Shown: positions 8,252 through 17,413, numbered from the stretch's first letter. The stretch: 64,000 nucleotides of DNA from CAZGXI01 sp964529715 (GCA_964529715.1 CAZGXI010000002.1:168955-232954); one strand, 5' to 3'. The notes: generated by a model not told the origin, from the sequence alone. Program-made: numbers and translations.

Positions 8252-9487
8252 TAGTCCCGCCAATTCCGCCAACAGTTCTGCTGCGCGCGGCGGCCCACCC
8301 AAGCGGGCGAAGGTCGCCGCCAGCGCCTTCACCGTATCCAACACGTTGGGATCGCTCGTCACGGCGCGGACGGCAGGCAAAAGCTGCCCGCTATGCACGT
8401 CGTGAGCCGTCAGATTCAGCCCGACCTTTGCCTGCGCCACCCGCCGCGCCTGCCCGCGCTGGTCTGCCGCATGGGGCACCACCACCTGCGGGACACCGTG
8501 CACCACCGCCGCGTGCGTCGTGCCCATGCCTCCGTGATGCACGATTACTTTGAGGCGTGGGAAAACATGGTCATAATCCACCCAGTTCAGCAGGTAAGCA
8601 CCGCCGGGCAGGGCCGCTTTGAGCCGTTCCTTCTGTTCTGGAGAAACAGGTTTGTTCCCCAACACCACCAGCGGGGTCATCCCGGCGCGAGCCACCGCCT
8701 GCGCCGCCCAACTGAAAAAGCCCAGGTCGCCGGTAAATACGCTCCCCAGCGTGATCAACCCTAGCGGAACTTCCGGTGGAATCGCCGCCAGCCACGCCGG
8801 AGGCTCGTCGCGTGGGGACGCAGGCGCGCCGCCCACAAACTGCGTCTGCGGCAGCAGGTCTGCCTCCGCCTGATACCAGTAGCGGCTGAAGTAGCTGATG
8901 TGCAGATGTGGACTCTGCACGGCAGGCGTGGGCGCGCCTGCGAAATTGATCCCCTGCAGACCAAAGCGCGCTGCCAGCCGCCGGATACGTTCCTGTCCGG
9001 CGCGCCCCAGGTCGATCTGAATGGGCAACAGCGCCGACTCCATTGGCGCGGGCATGGCGGGCCAGCCGCACACCGCCAGCGGCACATCCAGGGCTTCTGC
9101 TGCCAGCGCCGCCGCCGTGAGAAACGGATCGGCAGCTATCAGGGCGGGTTTGCCGCGCTGTTCCGCCAGCGCCAGCAACGCCTCCACCACCGGGACGATC
9201 AACGCCTCACTCAGCCAGGTATCCAGGGCACGACGGTAACGCAGCCGCACTGCTTCTTGTGGAGGAACGGTCGCCGGGTCTGGTGGCGGGGGCAGCGGCC
9301 ACAACCAACCGGTGTGCGGAATCGCGGCGAACGGCAAGCCAGCCCGTTCGACCACCCCCGCAATGGATGGCTCGCTGATCCAGACGACACGGTAGCCCAT
9401 CCCCTGCACGGCCAGCGCCGTCTTTAAAAAACCGCCCCAGTCCAGGTGCCCATGCAGCGGCGCGGACACAAACCAGAACTCGGCCAT
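8249..9487 (-). CDS. GT1 (UGT/MGT-like) glycosyltransferase
   Basis: A 412-residue GT-B enzyme related to macrolide and sterol glycosyltransferases. The N-terminal domain opens with the acceptor-side pattern FVSAPLHGHLDWGG. The C-terminal donor-binding domain has HHGGMGTTHAAVVHGVPQVV followed by PHAADQRGQARRV, the sugar-nucleotide site of the family. GAGGAAAGGG sits just before the ATG at 9487. It would transfer a sugar from UDP or a related nucleotide to a hydrophobic acceptor. It converges on the MMPL gene and could supply its cargo, but it is transcribed separately. Confidence 0.85.
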   Translation of the reverse strand: MAEFWFVSAPLHGHLDWGGFLKTALAVQGMGYRVVWISEPSIAGVVERAGLPFAAIPHTGWLWPLPPPPDPATVPPQEAVRLRYRRALDTWLSEALIVPVVEALLALAEQRGKPALIAADPFLTAAALAAEALDVPLAVCGWPAMPAPMESALLPIQIDLGRAGQERIRRLAARFGLQGINFAGAPTPAVQSPHLHISYFSRYWYQAEADLLPQTQFVGGAPASPRDEPPAWLAAIPPEVPLGLITLGSVFTGDLGFFSWAAQAVARAGMTPLVVLGNKPVSPEQKERLKAALPGGAYLLNWVDYDHVFPRLKVIVHHGGMGTTHAAVVHGVPQVVVPHAADQRGQARRVAQAKVGLNLTAHDVHSGQLLPAVRAVTSDPNVLDTVKALAATFARLGGPPRAAELLAELAGL

Positions 9488-9708
9488 GGCCCTTTCCTCA
9501 GTCTGCCCGCCTATTGCCGGTCAAGCATAACGCGCCTGCTGCCGCCTGCCAGCACATCTCCGCCGGGCTTCTAACCGATCTCAAACTCACCTATGACTTC
9601 CCGATAATAGACCTGAGAATGCTTTTTACCTAGAATAAGAATAGCCGGAGTAGCCGGGCGTGTGCCCGGCAGCCGGTATCTTCAAGTGAGCGCGTCATGG
9701 TAGCATTT

Positions 9709-9751
9709 AAAACGACCACACCCGATTGAGCAGCCAGGGGTGGTCGTTTTT
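9709..9751. terminator. intrinsic terminator, usable on both strands
   Basis: AAAACGACCAC (9709-9719) pairs perfectly with GTGGTCGTTTT (9740-9750) and is followed by T. The A-run and T-run let it stop a plus-strand RNA or the minus-strand Nudix transcript. Confidence 0.65.
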
Positions 9752-9836
9752 GTCCAGACGCGGGCCTGCTTTGCGGCTTGTCCTCTCATTCTATGGGGAG
9801 GTTGCACCGATGCTGAAACCTCAACGCGGCAAGCAC

Positions 9837-9872
9837 CGGGCGCCCACCTAACGGGGGCGTCCGCTTGTTTTT
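9837..9872 (+). terminator. intrinsic terminator, plus strand
   Basis: CGGGCGCCC (9837-9845) pairs with GGGCGTCCG (9855-9863, one G-U) and is followed by CTTGTTTTT. It faces away from the minus-strand Nudix gene, so a plus-strand RNA should end here. Confidence 0.5.
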
Positions 9873-9893
9873 CCCTCCCCTGTTCTCCCCCGG

Positions 9894-10424
9894 CTACCCC
9901 AGCCAGCGGGATACCCATAGTAGCGCGATAACCGCCATCGCATTCTCGATTTCGCCCCGACTGACCATCGCCAGCGCCTCGTCCAGCGGTACAACAACCG
10001 TCTCGATAGATTCGTCATCGTCGCCTTGCAACACCGAAGGCGTCAGATCGGTCGCTACGAAAAGATGGATATACTCGCTGCTGTAACCCGGTGCAGGAAA
10101 GACGCCCCCCAGGCGCACCAGATTGCCGGGACGTAGCCCAGCCTCTTCTTGCAGTTCACGGATGGCACAGTCGCGGGGGTCTTCGCCCGGCTCCAATGTC
10201 CCGGCAGGAATTTCCCACAGCGTATCCCCAGCAGCCAGGCGATACTGGCGGATCAGGGTGATCTGCCCATCTTCGTGCAGCGGCAGGATCGCCACCGCCC
10301 CCCGATGGCGGATGATCTCCCGGCTGGATGTCCGTCCGTTGGGCAGTTCGACGGTCTGGAGGGCAAGCGTGACAACGCGACCTTCGTAGAGAACCTTGCT
10401 ATCGAGCACCTTCTCAGCAGACAT
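9894..10424 (-). CDS. Nudix hydrolase, ADP-ribose pyrophosphatase-like
   Basis: A 176-residue cytosolic hydrolase. The complete Nudix box runs from GTLEPGEDPRDCAIRELQ to EEAG (about residues 77-98), preceded by IRQYRLAAGDTLWEIPAG, which is typical of the ADP-ribose pyrophosphatase (NudF) group. It would split ADP-ribose or a related nucleotide sugar into AMP and sugar phosphate. The ATG at 10424 follows AGAGGTGGGT; an earlier in-frame ATG at 10442 lies inside the T-run of the preceding terminator and is less likely. Confidence 0.85.
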   Translation of the reverse strand: MSAEKVLDSKVLYEGRVVTLALQTVELPNGRTSSREIIRHRGAVAILPLHEDGQITLIRQYRLAAGDTLWEIPAGTLEPGEDPRDCAIRELQEEAGLRPGNLVRLGGVFPAPGYSSEYIHLFVATDLTPSVLQGDDDESIETVVVPLDEALAMVSRGEIENAMAVIALLWVSRWLG

Positions 10425-10436
10425 ACCCACCTCTGA

Positions 10437-10469
10437 AAACAAAAGCCAGGGCGACCCGTCAGGTCGCCC
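10437..10469 (-). terminator. intrinsic terminator after the LysM gene
   Basis: GGGCGACC (10449-10456) pairs perfectly with GGTCGCCC (10462-10469). On the minus strand it is followed by GGCTTTTGTTTTC. The Nudix start codon is only about a dozen bases further, so the hairpin could also act as an attenuator between the two genes. Confidence 0.6.
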
Positions 10470-10502
10470 CGGAGAAACCGTGCAACAACAGGGGGACGCC
10501 GT

Positions 10503-11462
10503 TTACGGAATGATCAGCGTATCCCCGGCGCGAATGTAGTTCACGTTGGTGATGCCGTTGGCGTTCGCCAGCGCCGCCATCGTGACGCCGTAGCGCAAGG
10601 CGATGCGATATAGATTCTCACCCGGACGGATCAGATGGGTGCGGGTTGCGCCACCGGGTGTTGGCGTAGGCTGCCCCGGCGTGATCCCGGTGGTGCCGCA
10701 ATTGGGAATGGTTAACTGCTGACCGGGACTGATCAGGCGCGGATTGGTGATGCCGTTAGCGCGCACGATGGTATCGACCGTTATCCCGTACCGCCGCGCG
10801 ATGCGGTACAGCGTCTCGCCAGCCACAACCACGTGCGTACAGTCTGGGCTTGGGGTCGGCGTAGACGTAAAGAAGCCCGGCGGCGGCGGGGTCGGCGTGG
10901 CCGTGGGTACATAGGTACCGGACGCCGTCGCAACTTGCGTCTGCACAAAAGCGACGGTCTGCGTCGCGCCGAGGATCATGGCCGTCGCGGTACTTTCCAG
11001 CGGTCCCAGAAGACCCTGTTGCCCCTCAAAAACAGAAAATGTAGGGGTAGCTGTGAAAATCTGGGCAACGGCTTCACCGCCTTCGGGCACAAAGCCCTGG
11101 GCAGCCGCGATCATCGCCGTCGCCGTCAGGCCCGGACCAAAAACATTTTGGTCGGGCTGTGGAGTCAGCATTTCCGCACTATACTGACCGCCCAGAATAT
11201 CCTGTGTTGGCGGAACAACCGGGGTATCAGCGGGGAGGCCAAACTGCATGAATTGGGTCGGCGTGAGCGTCGGCAAGAGGATCGTTTCCTGTGTCGGCAC
11301 GATCAGTTCCGGCGTCCAGGTCGGCTGCACAATCGGCGGCGCTTCGCCAGGCTGGGTCGGCGGCACGCCCTCCCCTGCTGACTGAAAACACCCTCCTAAC
11401 AGCAGCATGGCAACGACCAGCCCAATCGTCAACCCCAATGAGCGCGAAAATACCAGACGCAT
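10503..11462 (-). CDS. LysM-domain lipoprotein
   Basis: A 319-residue exported protein. A signal sequence ends in LLLGGCFQS, a lipobox, so it is probably lipid-anchored. A long Pro/Thr-rich linker follows (residues about 30-210), then two LysM domains: HVVVAGETLYRIARRYGITV (about residues 215-260) and HLIRPGENLYRIALRYGVTM (about residues 276-319). LysM binds peptidoglycan or chitin-type glycans, so the protein likely sits on the cell wall. GGAGG is 5 nt before the ATG at 11462; a GTG directly before it is too close to the ribosome site. Confidence 0.85.
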   Translation of the reverse strand: MRLVFSRSLGLTIGLVVAMLLLGGCFQSAGEGVPPTQPGEAPPIVQPTWTPELIVPTQETILLPTLTPTQFMQFGLPADTPVVPPTQDILGGQYSAEMLTPQPDQNVFGPGLTATAMIAAAQGFVPEGGEAVAQIFTATPTFSVFEGQQGLLGPLESTATAMILGATQTVAFVQTQVATASGTYVPTATPTPPPPGFFTSTPTPSPDCTHVVVAGETLYRIARRYGITVDTIVRANGITNPRLISPGQQLTIPNCGTTGITPGQPTPTPGGATRTHLIRPGENLYRIALRYGVTMAALANANGITNVNYIRAGDTLIIP

Positions 11463-11570
11463 CACGGCCTCCCCAAAGCATTTCCTTCTTTTGCGCTGGA
11501 ACGAAGTCTACCATACGCAAGGCACAGCGGGCAAGCCTGCCGTTCGCCCAACAAAAAGCGCCCGCAATGC

Positions 11571-11595
11571 AAAACGCCCGTCCGAGGACGAGCGT
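11571..11595 (-). terminator. intrinsic terminator after the OB-fold gene
   Basis: On the minus strand ACGCTCGTCC pairs with GGACGGGCGT (one T-G wobble, 2-nt loop) and is followed by TTTTGC. It closes the Zn-ribbon/OB-fold transcription unit. Confidence 0.55.
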
Positions 11596-11616
11596 CATTG
11601 CACGCAGATTGTGTTT

Positions 11617-11934
11617 TTAGGCACGCAGCAGCAAGGGGCGGAATTTATACCCGTAGACGATCATGCCCCGCTTACCATCGGTACGTAGCCGCCGCGTCAC
11701 CATCTCCACCGGCATTCCGATCTCCACCGGCTTTTCCAGGTCGGTCAGTTGGGCCAGCACAGTCGGCCCCTCTTCCAACCGGATCAAGGCCAGGGTATAT
11801 GGTGCCTGGTCCTCGAACCCTTCCGGGGCATCGCTGACCACCGTATAACTGAGCACGGTCCCTTTGCCACCAAAACGGTACGGCAGCCGGACTTCCGTCT
11901 CGCGCTGCCGTTCGGGTTGCGCTTCACGCAGCAT
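11617..11934 (-). CDS. OB-fold protein of the DUF35 (acyl-CoA-associated) family
   Basis: A 105-residue protein matching the OB-fold half of DUF35 proteins: GGKGTVLSYTVV, then PEGFEDQAPYTLALIRLEEG, then GMPVEMV and YGYKFRP. In archaea and some bacteria such proteins bridge acetoacetyl-CoA thiolase and HMG-CoA synthase and channel the intermediate. The usual N-terminal zinc ribbon is absent here and is encoded by the gene just upstream (stop 14 bases before this ATG), in another frame. A GTG directly before the ATG is a possible alternative start. The HMG-CoA synthase gene about 3 kb away is the likely partner. Confidence 0.75.
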   Translation of the reverse strand: MLREAQPERQRETEVRLPYRFGGKGTVLSYTVVSDAPEGFEDQAPYTLALIRLEEGPTVLAQLTDLEKPVEIGMPVEMVTRRLRTDGKRGMIVYGYKFRPLLLRA

Positions 11935-11948
11935 CACGCTTCATCCCC

Positions 11949-12152
11949 CTAACGGGCGGCTGTCTCCAGAACGGCGCTCACCGCCACGCGAGCCGGGCGC
12001 TGTTCGGTCTCGACGCGAACAAGGTGCGTCGGCGACTGGCAGTGCGGGCACACCTCGCGGGGCGGGAACATGTTGGTCGCGCAATGCGGACAGGTAATGC
12101 CCTGAAGGGCATATCGCTGCGCATTCAGCCGCCAGTGTCGTGCAGTCTGCAT
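11949..12152 (-). CDS. rubredoxin-like zinc-ribbon protein (DUF35 N-terminal half)
   Basis: A 67-residue protein beginning MQTARHWRLNAQRYALQG, followed by a zinc ribbon CPHC-x10-CPHC (about residues 20-37). This is the N-terminal module of DUF35 proteins, normally fused to the OB fold. AGGAGGAATGG precedes the ATG at 12152. It and the OB-fold gene form a two-gene unit driven from the promoter element at 12208-12239. With the OB protein it probably builds the scaffold for HMG-CoA synthase. A frameshift of one ancestral gene is possible, but each half has its own start and extra linker residues. Confidence 0.72.
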   Translation of the reverse strand: MQTARHWRLNAQRYALQGITCPHCATNMFPPREVCPHCQSPTHLVRVETEQRPARVAVSAVLETAAR

Positions 12153-12207
12153 TCCATTCCTCCTAAAAACCGATCCCACATGTTTGGGCTTGTGCCAACT
12201 ATCACGC

Positions 12208-12239
12208 ATTATGGCAAAAGTCCACTCTCAAAAGCTATC
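12208..12239 (-). promoter_or_regulatory. promoter with 17-bp element shared with the HMG-CoA reductase gene
   Basis: On the minus strand GATAGCTTTTGAGAGTG (12239-12223) is followed after 9 nt by CATAAT (12213-12208), a likely -10. The predicted start is near 12201, about 49 nt before the zinc-ribbon ATG. The same 17 bases with the same 9-nt gap stand before the HMG-CoA reductase gene (17414-17445). Confidence 0.6.
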
Positions 12240-12409
12240 AGGGTCATTTTGTGATAGGGATTGATAGCTGTGGCAACCTGCAAACTGGCCCACAGGCCGA
12301 CCAACGCCGCCAATGAGATGCCCAGAGCGCCGAGGGTGTGGCATAATCAATATGTTGCGCCACAGACCACACCGGAAGCGATCCGGTTTTCTTCTTGGAG
12401 AGAGCGACC

Positions 12410-14881
12410 GTGAAGCAGATCAGTTTGAACGGGGCCTGGGAGCTTCACCGGGCAGACGATGCCACGTCGATCCCGGCGCAGGTGCCGGGCTGTGTCCACC
12501 TGGACCTGCTACGAGCAGGCAACATTCCAGACCCTTTCTACCGCGATAACGAACTTCGCCTGCTATGGATCGGGGAGACGGATTGGGTCTACAGCCGGTC
12601 TTTCACCGCTCCCCCAGACTTTATGGCGCATGAGCACGTCTTGCTCGTCTGTCACGGCCTAGACACGCTGGCAACCATAACGGTCAACGGAATTGAAGTC
12701 GGCAAGACCGACAACATGTTCCGCCGCTGGGAATTGGATGTAAAACCGTATCTCAGGATCGGCAAAAACACGCTGACGATCCGGTTCGACGCGCCGATGC
12801 CTTTCCTGCGCGCTCAGGAGGCCGAAAAAGGCGTGTTGCCCGCCTGGAGCGGCGACATCCGTTTGAACGGCGGCGGCTGGCTGCGCAAAGAACCCTGCAA
12901 CTTCGGCTGGGACTGGGGACCGAAGGCCGTTACCAGTGGCATCTGGCGCGACATCGCTCTGATCGCTTTTGACACCCGTTTGACAGACATTCACATCCAG
13001 CAAGATCATCGTCCCGAAGGCATCGTTAACCTCAGCATTCAGGTCACGGTCGAAGGCAGCGACGCCGCCGCCCTGCGGATTGAAGTCACCCAGGATGGCA
13101 AAGCCATCGCTGCGCAACAACAGCCCCTGTCCGGCGACCGCCAGGACATGCAAATCGTGATCGACCATCCTCGCCTGTGGTGGGTCAACGGTATGGGCGA
13201 ACAGCCTCTTTACGACGTGCTTATCCAGCTCATCGGCGCAAACGGCAACCTTCTTGACCAGGATATGCGACGGATCGGCCTGCGCACCCTCACGTTGGAA
13301 CGCCACGCCGATGCGTGGGGCGAGTCGTTCTATTTCGCCGTCAACGGCGTGCCTTTCTTCGCCAAAGGCGCAAATTGGATTCCTGCCGATGTATTCGCCC
13401 CACGCCTGACCGCAGCCGACTACGAACGCCTGATCCGGAACGCCGCAGATGTCCATATGAATATGCTGCGCGTCTGGGGCGGTGGTATTTATGAACAGGA
13501 TGTGTTCTACGACTTGTGCGACCGTTATGGGATCGCCATCTGGCAAGACTTCATGTTCTCCTGTGCAACTTACCCAGCCTTCGACGCGGCGTTTATGGAT
13601 AACGTTCGCGCCGAAGCCGAAGACAACATCCGTCGCCTGCGCCACCATCCCTGTCTGGCGCTGTGGTGCGGCAACAATGAACTGGAACAGGGTCTGGTCG
13701 GCTCCAAATGGACCGAACACACCATGAGTTGGGAGGATTACAGCAAGCTGTTCGACGTCTTGCTGCCTGATGCCGTGCATACCTTCGATCCAGAGCGCGC
13801 CTACTGGCCGTGCAGCCCCCATACCCCCGTCGGCGAACGCACATACTGGATGAGTCCTGACAGCGGCGACGCGCACCTGTGGGCCGTGTGGCACGGCAAA
13901 GAGCCGTTCGAGTGGTATCGCACCTGCCTCCACCGCTTTGCCAGCGAATTCGGCTTTCAGTCGTTCCCCGAACCGGCGACCGTTTCGACCTTTACCGAGC
14001 CGGGAGATCGCAACATCACCAGCTACGTCATGGAGCATCACCAGCGGAGTGGCATCGGCAACAGCACCATCATTCACTATATGCTCGACTGGTTCCGCCT
14101 GCCGACCTCGTTCGAGTCCACCCTCTGGCTGAGCCAGATTCTCCAAGGCATGGCGATCAAATACGCGGTCGAACACTGGCGGCGCAACATGCCGCGCACG
14201 ATGGGCACGCTCTACTGGCAGTTAAACGACTGCTGGCCCGCCCCAAGCTGGTCCTCGATTGACTCGCTCGGTCGCTGGAAGGCCCTGCACTACCTGGCAC
14301 GGCACTTTTACGCGCCGCTGCTCATTTCCGGCATCGAAGACCCAGAGGCCGGGACGGTAGATATTCACATCACAAGCGACCTGGGCGAGATGCGGCAGGG
14401 TGTGGTGACGTGGGTGGTGACGACGGCAGCAGGGGACGTGATCGAACAGGGTCGGCAGGCTGTTTCCATCGCGCCCCGGCAAAACAGCAGGGTCAAGACC
14501 CTGCGTCTGACAGACCATCTTACAGTCTATGGGCCGCGCAATCTGCTCGTCTGGCTGACGCTGGCGATCGATGAAACGACCATCTCCTCAAATCTGGTGC
14601 TGTTTGCGCGTCCCAAGCACCTGAATCTCGCCGATCCGGATATTGACGTGGCAGTTCAGCCCGCCGGAAACGGCTCGTACCGGGTCGAACTGACGGCCAG
14701 GCGGCCCGCGCTGTGGGTCTGGGTTACTCTGCCCGGCGGCGCGGCGCTCTCCGATAACTTCTTCCACCTGCGCCCCGGCGAGCCGAAAATCCTGACCGTC
14801 ACACCAGACACAGACACCCCGGCAGATCGGTTGGCGGAAGAACTGCGCGTCCGTTCGCTGATCGATACCTACACCACCTGA
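12410..14881 (+). CDS. beta-mannosidase (GH2)
   Basis: An 823-residue glycoside hydrolase of family 2, beta-mannosidase branch. The order is a sugar-binding jelly roll (residues about 5-175), an immunoglobulin-like domain, a TIM barrel (about 300-600) and a C-terminal beta domain. The acid/base is Glu424 in WCGNNE and the nucleophile is Glu513 in SEFGFQSFPE. FAKGANWIPADVF is also typical. The GTG start at 12410 follows GGAGAG by 7 nt; a TTG five codons earlier lies in the ribosome site. There is no clear signal peptide, so it probably acts in the cytosol on imported manno-oligosaccharides. CATAAT at 12342-12347 may be its -10. Confidence 0.9.
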   Translation: MKQISLNGAWELHRADDATSIPAQVPGCVHLDLLRAGNIPDPFYRDNELRLLWIGETDWVYSRSFTAPPDFMAHEHVLLVCHGLDTLATITVNGIEVGKTDNMFRRWELDVKPYLRIGKNTLTIRFDAPMPFLRAQEAEKGVLPAWSGDIRLNGGGWLRKEPCNFGWDWGPKAVTSGIWRDIALIAFDTRLTDIHIQQDHRPEGIVNLSIQVTVEGSDAAALRIEVTQDGKAIAAQQQPLSGDRQDMQIVIDHPRLWWVNGMGEQPLYDVLIQLIGANGNLLDQDMRRIGLRTLTLERHADAWGESFYFAVNGVPFFAKGANWIPADVFAPRLTAADYERLIRNAADVHMNMLRVWGGGIYEQDVFYDLCDRYGIAIWQDFMFSCATYPAFDAAFMDNVRAEAEDNIRRLRHHPCLALWCGNNELEQGLVGSKWTEHTMSWEDYSKLFDVLLPDAVHTFDPERAYWPCSPHTPVGERTYWMSPDSGDAHLWAVWHGKEPFEWYRTCLHRFASEFGFQSFPEPATVSTFTEPGDRNITSYVMEHHQRSGIGNSTIIHYMLDWFRLPTSFESTLWLSQILQGMAIKYAVEHWRRNMPRTMGTLYWQLNDCWPAPSWSSIDSLGRWKALHYLARHFYAPLLISGIEDPEAGTVDIHITSDLGEMRQGVVTWVVTTAAGDVIEQGRQAVSIAPRQNSRVKTLRLTDHLTVYGPRNLLVWLTLAIDETTISSNLVLFARPKHLNLADPDIDVAVQPAGNGSYRVELTARRPALWVWVTLPGGAALSDNFFHLRPGEPKILTVTPDTDTPADRLAEELRVRSLIDTYTT

Positions 14882-14893
14882 TGCCCGTCACCG

Positions 14894-14925
14894 GCGGGCC
14901 GCTCATGTCCGGGTGAGTGGCCCGC
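14894..14925. terminator. hairpin between beta-mannosidase and HMG-CoA synthase ends
   Basis: GCGGGCC (14894-14900) pairs with GGCCCGC (14919-14925), with an inner CTCA/TGAG extension. It lies between two convergent genes. The T content downstream is modest. Confidence 0.45.
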
Positions 14926-14930
14926 TGTTG

Positions 14931-16019
14931 CTAATCCATCTTCAATTTGCTGCGGAAGCGGGTGTACAGCGCGTAGTCGATCTCGGTGCGGCGCGCGATG
15001 TAGTCCCGCACGGTGGGGGCGCGGCCCACCGCCTCGCGGATGCGATCCGTCACCAGGATGTCGAAGGCGTCTGACCCGGCACCACTGCCGTAGCTGACCA
15101 TCAGGATGCGCTCACCCGGCTGCGCCACGTCCAACGTCGCCGCCAGGCCAATCAGGCTGCTGCCCGCGTAAACGTTGCCGATCTCGCCAGAGAGCAGTCC
15201 CGGCTTCCACTGCGGCGATTTGAAGCCAAGCATCCCGGCGGCACGTGTGGGGAACTTGACGTTGGGTTGATGCAAAACCACGTAGGTATAGTCCTGCGCC
15301 GTCGTGCCCATCTGCCGCATCAACGTCTGCGCGGCGCTGAGCACATGCTTGAAATAAGCCGGCTCGCCGGTGAAGCGGTCGCCGTGACTGGGGTACTCTT
15401 CGTGTGGCCGCCGCCAGAAATCCGGTGTATCGGTGACAAAGCTGTAGCTGCTCTGGATAACGGCCAGCGATTCTGCCGCCGGGCCGAGGATGTACGCCGC
15501 GCCGCCTGCCGCCGCCGTATATTCCAGCGCGTCGCCGGGACGCCCCTGCGCAATGTCCATGCCAATGCTCAGCGCATAGTCGGCCATGCCGCTGCCGACG
15601 AAGCCGATGGCCGCTTGCATCGCCTCCGAACCGGCCTTACAGGCAAACTCCCAGTCGCCCGCCTGGATATTGGACGACGCACCGATGCTCTCGGCGACGA
15701 TGGTGCTGGTCGGCTTGACAGCATAGGGATGGCTCTCCGAACCGACCCACACGGCGCGCAGACAACGTGGATCGATCCTGGCGCGGGCAACGGCATTACG
15801 CGCCGCCTCGATGGACATGGTTGCTACATCCTCGTCCAGCCCGGCGACGGCTTTTTCCTTGACGGGCGACTCGCTCATGCCGCCGGTCCAGACACGAGCG
15901 ATCTCGCGCCCCGGCAGGCGGTAGCGCGGCACATAAGCGCCGTAACCGACGATCCCCACCGGGCGATCCGGTTGGAGCAACGACGCATCGTTCAGGGGAT
16001 GATGCTGAGAAGTAGTCAT
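14931..16019 (-). CDS. hydroxymethylglutaryl-CoA synthase, archaeal type
   Basis: A 362-residue thiolase-fold enzyme that condenses acetoacetyl-CoA and acetyl-CoA to HMG-CoA. The catalytic triad is visible: Glu63 in [10 protein letters not shown], Cys127 in DWEFACKAG and His250 in [11 protein letters not shown]. Its length and the [11 protein letters not shown] opening match the archaeal/bacterial short form that works with thiolase and a DUF35 protein. The ATG at 16019 was preferred over an upstream GTG (16046) because residues before it do not match the family. It follows the reductase gene by 71 bp and is probably co-transcribed with it. No acetoacetyl-CoA thiolase gene is in this window. 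Confidence 0.9.
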   Translation of the reverse strand: MTTSQHHPLNDASLLQPDRPVGIVGYGAYVPRYRLPGREIARVWTGGMSESPVKEKAVAGLDEDVATMSIEAARNAVARARIDPRCLRAVWVGSESHPYAVKPTSTIVAESIGASSNIQAGDWEFACKAGSEAMQAAIGFVGSGMADYALSIGMDIAQGRPGDALEYTAAAGGAAYILGPAAESLAVIQSSYSFVTDTPDFWRRPHEEYPSHGDRFTGEPAYFKHVLSAAQTLMRQMGTTAQDYTYVVLHQPNVKFPTRAAGMLGFKSPQWKPGLLSGEIGNVYAGSSLIGLAATLDVAQPGERILMVSYGSGAGSDAFDILVTDRIREAVGRAPTVRDYIARRTEIDYALYTRFRSKLKMD

Positions 16020-16090
16020 ACTGGCTAAAACTCCACTCACACTCACTTGAGAGACAAGGCTGTCCTGATCAAGCTCTTCACCACTGCCGG

Positions 16091-17383
16091 CTAATGGCCC
16101 AGTTCCTTCACCAGTTCCCTGGCCCGATCCAGACGGATGGCATCCTCTGCGATCATGGCTTCCACCACACGCTGGATCAGGTCGCCGCTGGCCCCGGCGG
16201 CAACCGCCACCTGGCGGGCGTGCAGGCGCATGTGCCCGCGCTGGATGCCCTCCGTCGCCAGAGCGCGAATGGCAGCCAGGTTTTGCGCCAGACCGACCGA
16301 GACCATCACCTCAGCCAGCTCACGTGCACCCTGCACGCCGAGAATCTTCAGCGCGACTTTCGCCGTCGGATGGACGCGCGTCGCTCCGCCAATCGTGCCG
16401 ACGGCCACTGGCACAGTCAGCCGCCCGCGCAAACTGCCATCGTCGTCAGACCACCATTCGGTCAGGCTGGTGTAACGGCCTTCCCTGGCAGCGAAGGCGT
16501 GCGCCCCGGCTTCCAAGGCACGCCAGTCGTTGCCGGTAGCGATACACAGTGCATCCATGCCGTTCATCACGCCCTTGTTATGCGTCGCTGCACGGTATGG
16601 ATCGGCGGCGGCAAAGGCGTAGGCTTCCACAATGCCCCGCACCACGTCCGCCCCGGAAAGCTGGTCAGTTTCGAGTTCATCTGGCGGAATGGTGCACTCT
16701 GCCGTCGCCAGGCGGTGATCGGCCAGATTGCTCAGGATGCGCAAGTTCGCCCGCCCGCCGGTCACGTTCTCGATCAGGGGGGCGAGGCGCTCGCAAGCCG
16801 TGTTGATGGTGTTGGCACCCATCGCGTCGCGCACGTCATAGAGCAGATGCACGATCAACATCGGGCCGGCAGGCGTGTCTAGCAGCGGGCGCACCTGAAT
16901 ATCCCGCGCGCCGCCGCCGAGTTCAACGATAGTCAGGTCACAACAGTTGGCCTCATAGAGCAGTTGCTCCCGGATCGCCATCACCGCGCCCGCCGCCACG
17001 TACACATCCGCCACGTCGAGCACCTGAATCTGCCCGATCATCACGGGATCGTCGCTGCTGGCGACGAACCCCCCGCCGCCACGCGCCAACTTCGCGGCGT
17101 AGCTGACGCCGGCGACGACAGACGGCTCTTCCACCACCATCGGGATCAGATAATCACGCCCGTTAATCAGAAAATTGGTAGCGATGCCCAACGGCAACGC
17201 ATAAACACCGACCACGTTCTCGATCATGTGATCGGCCTGCGTGGCGTTCAACCCGGCCACGCCCAACAGAACCGCCTGTTCGCTCGGCTCCAGACCCGCC
17301 CATTGGCTGACGATGGCCGCCCGTTCTGGCAACGGGCGCTTGAAGAAACCGGGCAGACGCGAAGAACGCTGTTGATCGGACAT
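16091..17383 (-). CDS. hydroxymethylglutaryl-CoA reductase, class II
   Basis: A 430-residue enzyme reducing HMG-CoA to mevalonate. It opens with [15 protein letters not shown] and has [26 protein letters not shown] with the catalytic Glu, and [11 protein letters not shown], the pattern of soluble class II reductases. The conserved Lys is in [13 protein letters not shown] and the catalytic His in the C-terminal flap, near GHMRLHARQ. It is first in the unit with HMG-CoA synthase. The gene is driven from the element at 17414-17445. The cofactor preference (NADH or NADPH) is not evident. Confidence 0.92.
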   Translation of the reverse strand: MSDQQRSSRLPGFFKRPLPERAAIVSQWAGLEPSEQAVLLGVAGLNATQADHMIENVVGVYALPLGIATNFLINGRDYLIPMVVEEPSVVAGVSYAAKLARGGGGFVASSDDPVMIGQIQVLDVADVYVAAGAVMAIREQLLYEANCCDLTIVELGGGARDIQVRPLLDTPAGPMLIVHLLYDVRDAMGANTINTACERLAPLIENVTGGRANLRILSNLADHRLATAECTIPPDELETDQLSGADVVRGIVEAYAFAAADPYRAATHNKGVMNGMDALCIATGNDWRALEAGAHAFAAREGRYTSLTEWWSDDDGSLRGRLTVPVAVGTIGGATRVHPTAKVALKILGVQGARELAEVMVSVGLAQNLAAIRALATEGIQRGHMRLHARQVAVAAGASGDLIQRVVEAMIAEDAIRLDRARELVKELGH

Positions 17384-17413
17384 AGATGTACGCCGTCCTT
17401 TGCTACGTCGGGT

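Larger units (their letters stand above)
9643..9872 (+). ncRNA. candidate structured small RNA in a 406-bp gene-free stretch
   Basis: Bases 9488-9893 carry no convincing gene but much structure. TAGAAT at 9631-9636, with TAGACC 17 bp upstream, would start a plus-strand RNA near 9643. It would contain a 7-bp GCCGGGC/GCCCGGC hairpin with a GTGT loop (9653-9670), a terminator-like hairpin (9709-9751), a GAGGTT/AACCTC hairpin (9798-9822) and a second terminator (9837-9872). No plus-strand gene follows for 2.5 kb, so it would act alone. I compared it from memory with 6S, SRP, tmRNA and RNase P RNA and found no match. Confidence 0.3.

Noticed and set aside
9643..9872. 6S, SRP, tmRNA or RNase P RNA
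   Set aside because: The hairpins do not match the conserved cores of these RNAs as I know them, so I left it as an unnamed candidate.
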